DNA of 64,000 nt, taken from positions 227,731-291,730 of the forward strand of contig NZ_SDLV01000010.1 of the NCBI RefSeq assembly GCF_004916905.1, read 5' to 3'. This document shows, piece after piece, positions 24,843 to 32,886 of this stretch. The notes under the pieces were generated by a model. That model worked only from the letters and a program-made list of their open reading frames with translations, made no database searches and had not been told where the DNA came from. Positions within the stretch are counted from its first letter, which is position 1; each line of letters starts with the position of its first letter. A program made the position numbers and the translations under genes. The DNA is from Chryseobacterium candidae (GTDB lineage Bacteria > Bacteroidota > Bacteroidia > Flavobacteriales > Weeksellaceae).

Positions 24843-27146
24843 CTAGACCGCATATTCTACTGAAGCTTCTTTAGCGGCGGCAACCATTGCTATTAAAGCT
24901 TTTTCAGTTTCGTCCCAGTGTCTGGTCTTCAGTCCGCAGTCCGGATTTACCCAAAGCTGATTGGCAGGAATTACATTCTGAGCTTTTCTCAGCAGTTCAA
25001 TCATTTCTTCTTTCGATGGTACTCTTGGTGAATGGATGTCATATACTCCCGGACCAATTTCATTCGGATATTTAAAGTCTGCAAAAGCGTTCAGCAGTTC
25101 CATCTGAGAGCGGGAACACTCTATCGTAATCACGTCGGCATCCATATCGGCAATATTTTCAATAATATCATTGAATTCTGAATAGCACATATGCGTATGG
25201 ATCTGGGTAGCATCTTCCACTCCGCTTGCTGAAATTCTGAAAGCTTCTACAGCCCATTTCAGATAGTCCTGCCAGTCGGTTTTTCTTAATGGAAGACCTT
25301 CTCTTATGGCAGGCTCATCAATCTGAATAATTCTGATTCCTGCTTTTTCCAGATCTACCACCTCGTCACGAATAGCCAAAGCAATCTGCTTACACGTTTC
25401 TGAACGGGGCTGGTCATCACGGACAAAAGACCACTGCAAAATGGTAACCGGGCCTGTCAACATTCCTTTTACCCATTTTTCAGTCTGGGATTTGGCATAT
25501 TGGGACCAATAAACCGTCATCGGAGCCGGGCGGGAAACGTCGCCGAAGATCACCGGAGGTTTTACACAGCGGCTTCCGTAGCTTTGTACCCATCCGTTTT
25601 TGGTGAATACAAATCCTTCCAACTGTTCTCCGAAGTATTCTACCATGTCGTTACGCTCAAATTCTCCGTGAACCAGTACATCGATACCAATTTCTTCCTG
25701 CCAGCAGATTGTTCTCTGAGTTTCTTCTTTCAGTAAAGTATCATACTGTTCTGCGGTCAGTTCCCCTTTTTTGAATTTCGCTCTCCAGCTTCTTACCTCT
25801 GTGGTTTGCGGGAATGACCCTATTGTAGTGGTTGGGAATAAAGGAAGCTGCAATACTTCCTGCTGTTCTTTTTTACGGATTTTGAAAGGGTTTATTCTCT
25901 GAGCATCTTTTTCAGAAACAGCATTTGCTCTTTGCTTTACCTGGTGATTATGAATAAGAGAAGAAGTTCTTCTGCTTTCAATTGCTTTTTTATTTTCTTC
26001 GAATGCTTCAAGAATCTGTTCATTTTCTGTTCCGGAAACAAGTTCTTTAAGTGTTACTACTTCTTTTACTTTTTGTTTAGCAAAAGCCAGCCAGCTTTTA
26101 ATTTCCGGGTTAAGATGGGTTTCAAAATCCAGATCACAAGGTGAATGAAGCAATGAACATGATGGAGCGATCAAAATCCTTTCAGATCCTAATTTTTCAA
26201 CAGCTTTTGTAATGAAAGACAGCGACTTTTCATAATCATTTTTCCATATATTCCGACCATCAATTACCCCTAATGAAAGGCTTAAATTTTCCGGAATATT
26301 ATTCAGAATATCATCCAGCTGTTCAGGATTTCTCACCAGATCAACATGCAATATATTCACAGGAAGTGAAACGGCAAGTGATGCATTATCTTTTAATCCG
26401 TCGAAATAAGTGGCTACAATAAATTTCAGTTTTGGAAATCTTTTTCTGATTTCGGCATACACAGAAAGATAGGTCTCTTTGGCTTTTTCAGTTAAATCTA
26501 ATGCCAGAAAAGGTTCATCAAACTGAATCCATTCTGCACCCTGCTCCTGAAGTTTGGTTAAAATCTCTGTATAGACTGGAAGAATATTTGCGGCCAGATC
26601 CAGCTTATCAAATCCTTCTTCTTTTTCTTTTCCTAATAGCAGATAAGAAACCAGCCCGATAATAACCGGTTTCGCATTGATTCCAGCTTGTTTTGCTCCT
26701 GCAAATTCATTGAAAATTTTATCTGAACTCAGCTTAAACTGTTGGTTTTTATAAAATTCCGGAACGATGTAATGATAGTTGGTATCGAACCATTTGGTCA
26801 TTTCCATGGCAGTAATATCCAATCCGTCTTTCTGATAGCCTCTTGCCATGGCAAAATAAAGATCAAGCTCAGTATTGTTTTTTTTAAGCACTACTTCATG
26901 ATACCGTGCAGGAATTGCTCCTACCACAAGGCTCATATCCAATACCTGATCATAGTATGAAAAATCATTGCATGGGATAAGATCTATCCCTGCTTCTTTC
27001 TGGATATTCCAGTTTTGGGTACAGATAGTTCTTCCGGTGTTCAAAAGTTCTTCCATAAGGATTTTACCTGACCAATACTGCTCGCAGGCTTTTTTGAGTT
27101 CTCTTTTGCTACCAATACGCGGATAGCCAAGGATGTGAGTTTGCAT
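24843..27146 (-). CDS. metE: Cobalamin-independent methionine synthase
   Basis: The 767-residue double-barrel enzyme transfers methyl from 5-methyltetrahydropteroyl-triglutamate to homocysteine. The N-terminal barrel starts MQTHILGYPRIGSKRELKKA. The C-terminal barrel has LPLFPTTTIGSFPQT, MTGPVTIL-type (MLTGPVTILQWSF), IQIDEPAIREGLP, zinc ligands in IHTHMCYSEF, ECSRS and WVNPDCGLKTR. Length matches the family. A cobalamin riboswitch upstream means it should be switched off when B12 is available, implying a MetH elsewhere. It is divergent from an Lrp-type regulator. Confidence 0.97.
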   Translation of the reverse strand: MQTHILGYPRIGSKRELKKACEQYWSGKILMEELLNTGRTICTQNWNIQKEAGIDLIPCNDFSYYDQVLDMSLVVGAIPARYHEVVLKKNNTELDLYFAMARGYQKDGLDITAMEMTKWFDTNYHYIVPEFYKNQQFKLSSDKIFNEFAGAKQAGINAKPVIIGLVSYLLLGKEKEEGFDKLDLAANILPVYTEILTKLQEQGAEWIQFDEPFLALDLTEKAKETYLSVYAEIRKRFPKLKFIVATYFDGLKDNASLAVSLPVNILHVDLVRNPEQLDDILNNIPENLSLSLGVIDGRNIWKNDYEKSLSFITKAVEKLGSERILIAPSCSLLHSPCDLDFETHLNPEIKSWLAFAKQKVKEVVTLKELVSGTENEQILEAFEENKKAIESRRTSSLIHNHQVKQRANAVSEKDAQRINPFKIRKKEQQEVLQLPLFPTTTIGSFPQTTEVRSWRAKFKKGELTAEQYDTLLKEETQRTICWQEEIGIDVLVHGEFERNDMVEYFGEQLEGFVFTKNGWVQSYGSRCVKPPVIFGDVSRPAPMTVYWSQYAKSQTEKWVKGMLTGPVTILQWSFVRDDQPRSETCKQIALAIRDEVVDLEKAGIRIIQIDEPAIREGLPLRKTDWQDYLKWAVEAFRISASGVEDATQIHTHMCYSEFNDIIENIADMDADVITIECSRSQMELLNAFADFKYPNEIGPGVYDIHSPRVPSKEEMIELLRKAQNVIPANQLWVNPDCGLKTRHWDETEKALIAMVAAAKEASVEYAV

Positions 27147-27330
27147 TTTTTTAAACTTTTTAATTAAACTTATTGTGAAAGTCCTTTAAAATGCTTCGTT
27201 ATGTTTTTGCGGAGGAAATTTCAGGAAATAATGATATAGCAGGCAATGCATTTCCAATTGAGAGAAAATACATATCTGATATATCATCTGTATGACCCAA
27301 AAGCTTCAGCCCGCGAAAGCATTGTCAATT

Positions 27331-27495
27331 CAGTAAAGGCAGGTCTCCTGACTTGTAACAGTTTCCGTCATCCTTCCCGTTTTTGGCAGTGGATATGCAA
27401 GGACAGAAACTTTTGGCATGTTACTTACAGTTGCGCGACAGCTCGTGATTTGCACACGATTCCCTATTAATCTACCTTAAGTAAAACCTTTCCTG
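27331..27495 (-). promoter_or_regulatory. Cobalamin (adenosylcobalamin-type) riboswitch upstream of metE
   Basis: Minus-strand sequence contains the B12 box AGTCAGGAGACCTGCC (27338-27353), preceded by GCCACTG, ACGGGAAGG and GATGACGG-type core segments and an upstream GGGAATC and TGCGCAACTG region. P1 pairs CAGGAAAGG (27487-27495) with CCTTTACTG (27331-27339), one mismatch. The roughly 185 bases between it and metE are the expression platform; no simple terminator is obvious there, and the 12-codon ORF MLSRAEAFGSYR lies just after the aptamer. Confidence 0.93.
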
Positions 27496-27701
27496 TTTGA
27501 TGAAGTATCTGCAAAGAACTGTACTTTTACCTCTAACAAAGATTATCAGTAAAAGTTTTTAATTTTGTGTAAAATTAGGAATACCGAATAAAAATACAAT
27601 TCACAATAAATAATTAAGCAAATTAAACTTTTAAAAATAAAATTAAGAGCATATAATTCTGTAGATTTGACTGTTTTAATCATTTAAAAGAATAATATTC
27701 T

Positions 27702-28163
27702 GTGGAACAACTCGATAATAAGGATTTACAGCTGCTCAGGCTGCTCCAGAAAAATGCAAAATTGACCGTTAAGGAACTTGCAAAAGAAGTGAACCTTTCT
27801 ACCTCTCCGGTTTTTGAAAGGGTAAAAAGGCTTGAACAGGAAGGTTTTGTCAAAAGGTATGCAGCCATTCTCGATGCTGAAAAACTGAACCGCGGATTTA
27901 CGGTTTTCTGCCAGATCAAGCTCAAAATTCACGACCGGTCTGTAGGCTATGATTTTGTAAAAGAAATTTTAGAAATTGAAGAAGTTGCCGAATGTTACAA
28001 TATTTCCGGAGATTTTGATTTCCTTCTGAAAGTTCAGGTAAGAGATATGAAACATTATCAGGATTTTGTATTTAACAAGCTGGGATCTGTAGATTCTATA
28101 GGCAGCACTCACAGTACTTTTGTGATGGCTGAGGTAAAAAACAACTATGGATTAACAATATAA
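27702..28163 (+). CDS. Lrp/AsnC family transcriptional regulator
   Basis: The 153-residue protein has the N-terminal HTH (LQLLRLLQKNAKLTVKELAK, then LSTSPVFERVKRLEQEGFVK). A RAM/AsnC effector domain (about 68-150) ends in STHSTFVMAEVKNNYGL. The start codon is GTG at 27702, with no nearby ATG giving the full HTH. Its position divergent from metE suggests it senses an amino acid, possibly methionine, and may regulate metE or its own gene; this is inferred from context. Confidence 0.92.
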   Translation: MEQLDNKDLQLLRLLQKNAKLTVKELAKEVNLSTSPVFERVKRLEQEGFVKRYAAILDAEKLNRGFTVFCQIKLKIHDRSVGYDFVKEILEIEEVAECYNISGDFDFLLKVQVRDMKHYQDFVFNKLGSVDSIGSTHSTFVMAEVKNNYGLTI

Positions 28164-28248
28164 TTAAATTTATATTAGGGCTTCATTATAAGAATAAAAC
28201 ACCGCCAGATAATGACAGGTCTTATATTGTTTTGAAGCCTCCCTTAGG

Positions 28249-28791
28249 TTAATTAGCTGCCGGATCAATCATTTCTTCTGTAAGTCCTAATGATTTTAAA
28301 AGGTTTTTGCTGTCGAAAAATAATGTTGCATAATGTTTTCCTTTTTTAAAAACCAGTTTTGATCCATCTGGAAATTCACTGTCTGCTGCTAATTTCTGTG
28401 TTTTGGCATTGTACTTCCTGAACTTCGTTTTACTGTCCTGTAATGTACTTTTATTCAGAACAAGACCAAAAGGAAGTCCCTCAACAATTACAGGTTTATT
28501 ATCTGAAGCAACAAAAAACATCTCATTCACAGTATTATCTTTTCCCAAGCTGCAATAAAGTTCCAGCCCTGTTTTAATGGGCCATTTGGCATATTTTTCT
28601 TCATTGGCATCTTCATAAAAGATGGCTTTTACGTTCAACGCTTTTGAGATTTTATCAGGAGCTTGCGGGAATATAAATTCTGAATTTCTATCCAATAAAG
28701 AACCCAAAGCGGCTGTTTTTTGTGAAAATACAGTCACACTTACTACCAGAAAAAGTATGGTTGCAATAAAATTGAATGGTTTTGTCTGCAT
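28249..28791 (-). CDS. Secreted protein of unknown function
   Basis: The 180-residue product has a signal peptide (residues 1-24, ending VFSQ). A mixed alpha/beta mature domain follows, with charged segments such as SKLVFKKGKHYATLFFDSKN. No catalytic motif or lipobox is seen. It is transcribed towards the Lrp gene and separated from the VOC gene by 102 bases. I recognise no family. Confidence 0.68.
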   Translation of the reverse strand: MQTKPFNFIATILFLVVSVTVFSQKTAALGSLLDRNSEFIFPQAPDKISKALNVKAIFYEDANEEKYAKWPIKTGLELYCSLGKDNTVNEMFFVASDNKPVIVEGLPFGLVLNKSTLQDSKTKFRKYNAKTQKLAADSEFPDGSKLVFKKGKHYATLFFDSKNLLKSLGLTEEMIDPAAN

Positions 28792-28893
28792 GAGAATATT
28801 ATAAAATTTTAAGGATTTGATGGTTAAAGGTATTAAAATTTTGGATACAGCCTCATTTTAAGCAATTCTTACACATTGTATTTCTGTTTTTTA

Positions 28894-29262
28894 CTATTTT
28901 CTTTCCTGCAAATTGAATACGGTGCCGGCAGGATCGGTAATCCAGTGCATATTTTCAGGAAGTTCTTCAATTTCGTCACAGGTTTCCATACCGTTTGACA
29001 GCAGATATTGTGTAGCGGCTTCTACATCGGGTACGGTGAGCTGAAGCCATGTTTCAGAATGAGTGTAATTGTCTACACAATCCAGCCATATCATATTATG
29101 TCCAAATTTTACTTCATGTGTTCTGGAAACAGTGGGATTTTGTATTGGTTTTTCCTCAACCTTCAATTTTAAAATATCCCGGTAAAAAGCAACTGTTTTT
29201 TCGTATTTATTTTTGGGAATTTTTATAGCAATATTAATTCCTGCTTCAAATTTTGTATTCAT
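28894..29262 (-). CDS. VOC (glyoxalase/bleomycin-resistance fold) family protein
   Basis: The 122-residue single-unit VOC protein shows the paired beta-alpha-beta modules: NIAIKIPKNKYEKTVAFYRD and LQLTVPDVEAATQYLLSNG. Possible metal ligands include E and H in the strand ends (RTHEVKFGHNMIW, MHWITDPAGTVFNLQE). Proteins of this size include glyoxalases and resistance proteins; the substrate cannot be deduced. Confidence 0.82.
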   Translation of the reverse strand: MNTKFEAGINIAIKIPKNKYEKTVAFYRDILKLKVEEKPIQNPTVSRTHEVKFGHNMIWLDCVDNYTHSETWLQLTVPDVEAATQYLLSNGMETCDEIEELPENMHWITDPAGTVFNLQERK

Positions 29263-29313
29263 TTTGTAGATTTTGAACGTTATAAATAGATTTCAACTCT
29301 CTAATGGCCTTAA

Positions 29314-30177
29314 TTATTTCAAAAAGCCATTCAGATAGTTTAGAATCATTGCCGTCTGCATCATCAGACTTACATGGGTTTGCCCCGGAGCAATAGCCAA
29401 CTGAGATTTTGGCATTGCACCCATGTCTGCAAAAACGTCACCTCCCAATAATTTATAGGTTTTTGTAAGTTCTGTTTTATCCAGTCCATCATTATCACCG
29501 GCTATAATTAAAACCGGTACCGGAATTTTAGAAATATTATCATCACCAAGGTCGAAAGGCTGTCCGGCAGAAGCCATCATCTGCTCCAGAAATTTAGGCC
29601 ATTTTGTTTTATCAGGTGCTACAGCATTGTAGGCGGTATGCATGGGACTATTTGTAAAGAGTTCAGGCTTCATTCCTTCCAGGGCTTTATTCACTTCAGG
29701 CAGCCAGCCTTGGGTTTTATAGGTTGATGAGATAATAACCAGTTTGCTAAGTTTTTCCGGACTTTGTATAGCCATCTGATAGGCCACTTCTCCTCCAAAA
29801 CTGTAGCCTGCAACATCTGCTTTATCAATTTTCAGATAGTCCATTACCTTTGTTACATCACTGGCCAAAGTAGCATGTGATAATTTCCTTTCGGAAAAAG
29901 GAGTATGTCCATGTCCCTGTAATTCAAGTGCAATTACTTTTCTGTTTTTAGACAATTCCGGGATCAGCTCCCCCCAATTCATATCGATTGTCATAAAGGC
30001 ACCATGTAGCAATACAAGAGGTTTTCCTTTGCCATAGACTTCGTAGTAGACTTTGATGCCATTAACAGGTGCATAACCGCTTTCAGCAGGTTTTATTTTT
30101 TGTCCATATACCTGAGAGTTGGCAAGAATAATAATGAAGAACAATACTGCTGAGAATCTAAATAAACTTTTCATCAT
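29314..30177 (-). CDS. Secreted alpha/beta hydrolase
   Basis: The 287-residue protein has a signal peptide (about 1-25, ending VYGQ) and an alpha/beta-hydrolase fold. It shows the oxyanion motif LLHGAFMT, the nucleophile elbow VAGYSFGGEVA (Ser), an acid in AGDNDGLDKTE, and the catalytic His in APGQTHVSLM. It is an esterase- or lipase-like enzyme acting in the periplasm; the substrate is unknown. Promoter element TAACTTTG at 30205-30212 lies 28 bases upstream of the ATG. Confidence 0.88.
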   Translation of the reverse strand: MMKSLFRFSAVLFFIIILANSQVYGQKIKPAESGYAPVNGIKVYYEVYGKGKPLVLLHGAFMTIDMNWGELIPELSKNRKVIALELQGHGHTPFSERKLSHATLASDVTKVMDYLKIDKADVAGYSFGGEVAYQMAIQSPEKLSKLVIISSTYKTQGWLPEVNKALEGMKPELFTNSPMHTAYNAVAPDKTKWPKFLEQMMASAGQPFDLGDDNISKIPVPVLIIAGDNDGLDKTELTKTYKLLGGDVFADMGAMPKSQLAIAPGQTHVSLMMQTAMILNYLNGFLK

Positions 30178-30204
30178 ATAAGATTTAGAGGATTAATATT
30201 AAGT

Positions 30205-30212
30205 CAAAGTTA
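30205..30212 (-). promoter_or_regulatory. -7 promoter element of the alpha/beta hydrolase
   Basis: TAACTTTG on the minus strand fits TAnnTTTG. A palindrome CCGATCGG (about 30218-30225) sits just upstream between the -7 and -33 regions. Confidence 0.45.
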
Positions 30213-30443
30213 CCAATCCGATCGGAAAACGGACTTGTCGCAGGACAAGATTTTATGAAAATGAGAGAACTCTTTGGGAAGCCGTTTCAAAGCTTACGCA
30301 AAAAAAATAATTTTACTTAATTTTATGAAATGAACATAAAAAATACTGCAATTAAAAAAATAAAATAAATATTTTTTTTAATAATTCTACAATAGTTGAT
30401 AAAATTTCATTAATTTCGAATTAAGCTAAACGTAAAAATTATT

Positions 30444-30587
30444 ATGAAAAATTTAAAGAAAATCGAAAGACAGGAACTGAAAACAATTAAGGGGGGAATT
30501 GACTGCAGAGGCGGTCAGCTATGTTTAATTGGTGGTAAGTGGCAATGTATGCCTTACGACGGATGTGGTGGCGGAAACCAGCCTTAA
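30444..30587 (+). CDS. GG-leader cysteine-rich peptide (bacteriocin-like), first of a pair
   Basis: The 47-residue peptide starts MKNLKKIERQELKTIKGG, a leader ending in the double-glycine signal cut by peptidase-containing ABC exporters. The remaining 29 residues are Gly-rich with four Cys (21, 27, 35, 41) and end GGGNQP. It resembles the small bacteriocin-like proteins common in Chryseobacterium. A weak TAATTTCG promoter-like element lies upstream. No modifying enzyme or exporter is nearby, so it is an orphan within this window. Confidence 0.78.
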   Translation: MKNLKKIERQELKTIKGGIDCRGGQLCLIGGKWQCMPYDGCGGGNQP

Positions 30588-30614
30588 TTTTAAGTTTAAC
30601 GCAATTACTTGACT

Positions 30615-30761
30615 ATGAAAAATTCTAAAAAAATTTCAAGAGACCAATTGAAAAGTATTAATGGCGGAGCAGCAACCTGCTCTGAAGCGTGTTGCCCACC
30701 CCCGGAAATCAAAAGATGCCCTTGGGTGTATTGTGTAGCGCCATGTGAGATTTTAAGCTAA
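30615..30761 (+). CDS. GG-leader cysteine-rich peptide (bacteriocin-like), second of a pair
   Basis: The 48-residue peptide starts 27 bases after the first one. Its leader MKNSKKISRDQLKSINGG is clearly homologous to the first, but the core (30 residues) is unrelated and contains six Cys (22, 26, 27, 35, 40, 44), including a CC pair and CCPPP. The conserved leader with variable core is typical of secreted peptide families. A terminator follows 23 bases later, so the two peptides form one small operon. Confidence 0.78.
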   Translation: MKNSKKISRDQLKSINGGAATCSEACCPPPEIKRCPWVYCVAPCEILS

Positions 30762-30783
30762 GAGAAGAATCTATTCTCATACT

Positions 30784-30820
30784 AAGCCCTGTAATTTTGC
30801 GAATTGCAGGGCTTTTTATT
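30784..30820 (+). terminator. Terminator of the peptide operon
   Basis: AAGCCCTG/CAGGGCTT with a 14-base loop and a T5 tract. Confidence 0.88.
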
Positions 30821-30836
30821 GCTAGTTACTAATGTA

Positions 30837-30872
30837 AAAAAACCCTTAAATCAATTGATTTAAGGGTTTTTT
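30837..30872. terminator. Terminator downstream of tRNA-Ser
   Basis: A perfect 10-bp stem CCCTTAAATC/GATTTAAGGG with A6 and T6 flanks, so it can work on both strands. It lies directly behind the tRNA 3' end. Confidence 0.9.
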
Positions 30873-30874
30873 AG

Positions 30875-30959
30875 CGGAGAGTGAGGGATTCGAACCCCCG
30901 GACCTGTTACAGTCAACAGTTTTCAAGACTGCCGCAATCGACCACTCTGCCAACTCTCC
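30875..30959 (-). tRNA. tRNA-Ser (anticodon TGA)
   Basis: The 85-nt minus-strand gene folds with acceptor stem GGAGAGT/ACTCTCC and anticodon loop CTTGAAA (anticodon at 30923-30925). It has a long class II variable arm and the T-arm GTTCGAATC. The discriminator is G and CCA is not encoded. The long variable arm and TGA anticodon identify serine. Confidence 0.97.
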
Positions 30960-31472
30960 ATTAACTCCGGTAATACCGTTGTTTTCAGTGGTGCAAATAT
31001 AGAAAGTTTTTTATTACTGACAAAATATTTCTTCAATAAAATTCGGATTTCCGGAGTTTTAAAGAGACAGTTCTGTTCCCAGCAAAAGAAAATATGAATA
31101 TTAAGAACTCAACATCAAACATTTAGATACACACATGAAACATTTCTACTTCACTAATTTTTTTTAAATAATTTTATAAGATTCAGACAGATATATAATT
31201 CTGCTCTGTGATGGATTTCATATTTTATTATGGCTAAAGTCTCAACTGATCATCAATGGTTTCAGTAAATATGGTTATTTCTCTTATTTTCCCCATAATA
31301 ATCAAGGAATGACCGGACAATTTTTATTTCCATATCTCCCGCTTTAGCTTCTTCTGTAAAGTGAGTGTAAGAAATCTAATAATATCTGGTTTAAGGTTAA
31401 AAAAATCCCCAATATGTGAGTCCATAATTTGGAAGCTTATTAAATAAGCAATATTTTAGTTAAAAAATAACC
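30960..31472. other. Intergenic region without a supported gene
   Basis: AT-rich. A minus-strand frame at about 31280-31390 reads protein-like (THFTEEAKAGDMEIKIVRSF) but is only 37 codons, with an in-frame stop just upstream; from its internal ATG it would be 23 residues. It may be a gene remnant. No promoter or repeat stands out. Confidence 0.4.
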
Positions 31473-32609
31473 ATGATGAAAATAGGAATATGTCTGTGTA
31501 TTATTATGTCAGCATTTAACAATATCACGGCTCAATCTGCAAAAATTGATACTGAAAAGCTTCTTGAATATTATGAAACACAACGTTATGCTGATGCTGC
31601 CCAATATCTTCAGACCATATATTCCGGAGATACACAGGATATAAAGGCTCTTTCACAAATAGCTTATTGTCATATGATGGCCGGAAAACTTCCGGAAGCT
31701 GAGAAAAGTTATCTGAAAATAAACACTCTTCAACCCAATAATCTCCCTACTTTATTCAGTTTGGCCAGTATTAATTCCAGACGGGGAAATGCTTCTAATG
31801 CCAAGAATTATCTTCAGCAGATCATTCAAATTGACAGTCTTAATTTCAATGCTTATAAACAGCTTGCTATCTATGCAGAAACGCCTGAATCTAAACTTAA
31901 TTATCTCAAAAAAGCCAATGACCTTAATTCTACCGACCCTGATGTGGCTTATGATCTTTCCATTACCTACAGCGGTCTCAAACAATATCTGCCTGCTTAT
32001 GATGTATTGAAAACAGCCATTGCTGCCGATACTGAAAATTTCACTTTACAGCAGGCTCTGCTACCAGTTGCCAATCAGTTAACCAAATATCCGGAAGTAA
32101 TTGAAATCGGTGAAAAGCTCCTGAAAAATCATGCTGATGTTAATGTAATGAACGATATGGGACAGGCTTATTTTTACGTAAAAAATTATCAGAAATGCAT
32201 TATGCTTTACAAAATGCTGGAAGATACGGGAGTACAAAATGAAGGCACATTATATTTTATGGCACTGAGCTATCGTGAACTGAAAGATTATAACAATGCT
32301 GCAATCTATGCGCAAAAGACTATTGATGAAGCTATTTCAGACCATACCAATCTTTACTATGCTGCGCTGGCAGGTATTTATGAAGCTAAAAACCAGTATA
32401 ATGATGCTTTAACCGCTTATAAAAAAGGATTGACTTTTGGGGTCAGCAATATTATTTATTACCGTTTAGGACTTCTGTATGATCTCAACCTGAAACAGCC
32501 TAAGAATGCAGCAATATACTATCAGATGTACCTCAAAAATAATCCTGACCAGGAAAAGGAAAAAGACCAGATTGCCTATGCAAAAGGAAGAATGCTTGTC
32601 CTAAAATAA
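31473..32609 (+). CDS. Secreted tetratricopeptide repeat protein
   Basis: The 378-residue protein has a signal peptide (1-20, ending NITAQ) and about eight TPR-like helical repeats throughout (for example ALSQIAYCHMMAGKLPEAEK and YAAALAGIYEAKNQYNDALT). TPR proteins of this kind act as scaffolds in the periplasm; the partner is unknown. It stands alone, with no operon neighbour. The start is the first of two ATGs. Confidence 0.82.
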   Translation: MMKIGICLCIIMSAFNNITAQSAKIDTEKLLEYYETQRYADAAQYLQTIYSGDTQDIKALSQIAYCHMMAGKLPEAEKSYLKINTLQPNNLPTLFSLASINSRRGNASNAKNYLQQIIQIDSLNFNAYKQLAIYAETPESKLNYLKKANDLNSTDPDVAYDLSITYSGLKQYLPAYDVLKTAIAADTENFTLQQALLPVANQLTKYPEVIEIGEKLLKNHADVNVMNDMGQAYFYVKNYQKCIMLYKMLEDTGVQNEGTLYFMALSYRELKDYNNAAIYAQKTIDEAISDHTNLYYAALAGIYEAKNQYNDALTAYKKGLTFGVSNIIYYRLGLLYDLNLKQPKNAAIYYQMYLKNNPDQEKEKDQIAYAKGRMLVLK

Positions 32610-32820
32610 TACAAAAAATAATGCAGAATTTTGTGACGGGAAGTCATTTTATATCTATGATGTTTATGATGTGTGTCTGGAAGAGGCCGGATTGCTCATC
32701 ATGGTATTGAAAATATAATATCACCGAGCATTATAGATTTTATCCCGGCACTTATTATGTTTATTATTAAAAGTAAGTATACAAAAGCTAAATTATCATA
32801 TAACAATATAATAGCCTCAG

Positions 32821-32852
32821 AAAAACGAAAACCCTTGCCGTTTGGTAAGGGT
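32821..32852 (-). terminator. Terminator downstream of putP
   Basis: ACCCTT/AAGGGT with a 10-base loop, followed on the minus strand by TTTTCGTTTTT, 35 bases past the putP stop. Confidence 0.8.
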
Positions 32853-32886
32853 ATATCATTGTTATGTCATTGCAAAGCTTTCTATA

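Noticed and set aside
31280..31390. Short minus-strand frame containing AGDMEIKIVRSFLDYYGEN
   Set aside because: In-frame stop just upstream; only 23 residues from its ATG; no family recognised.
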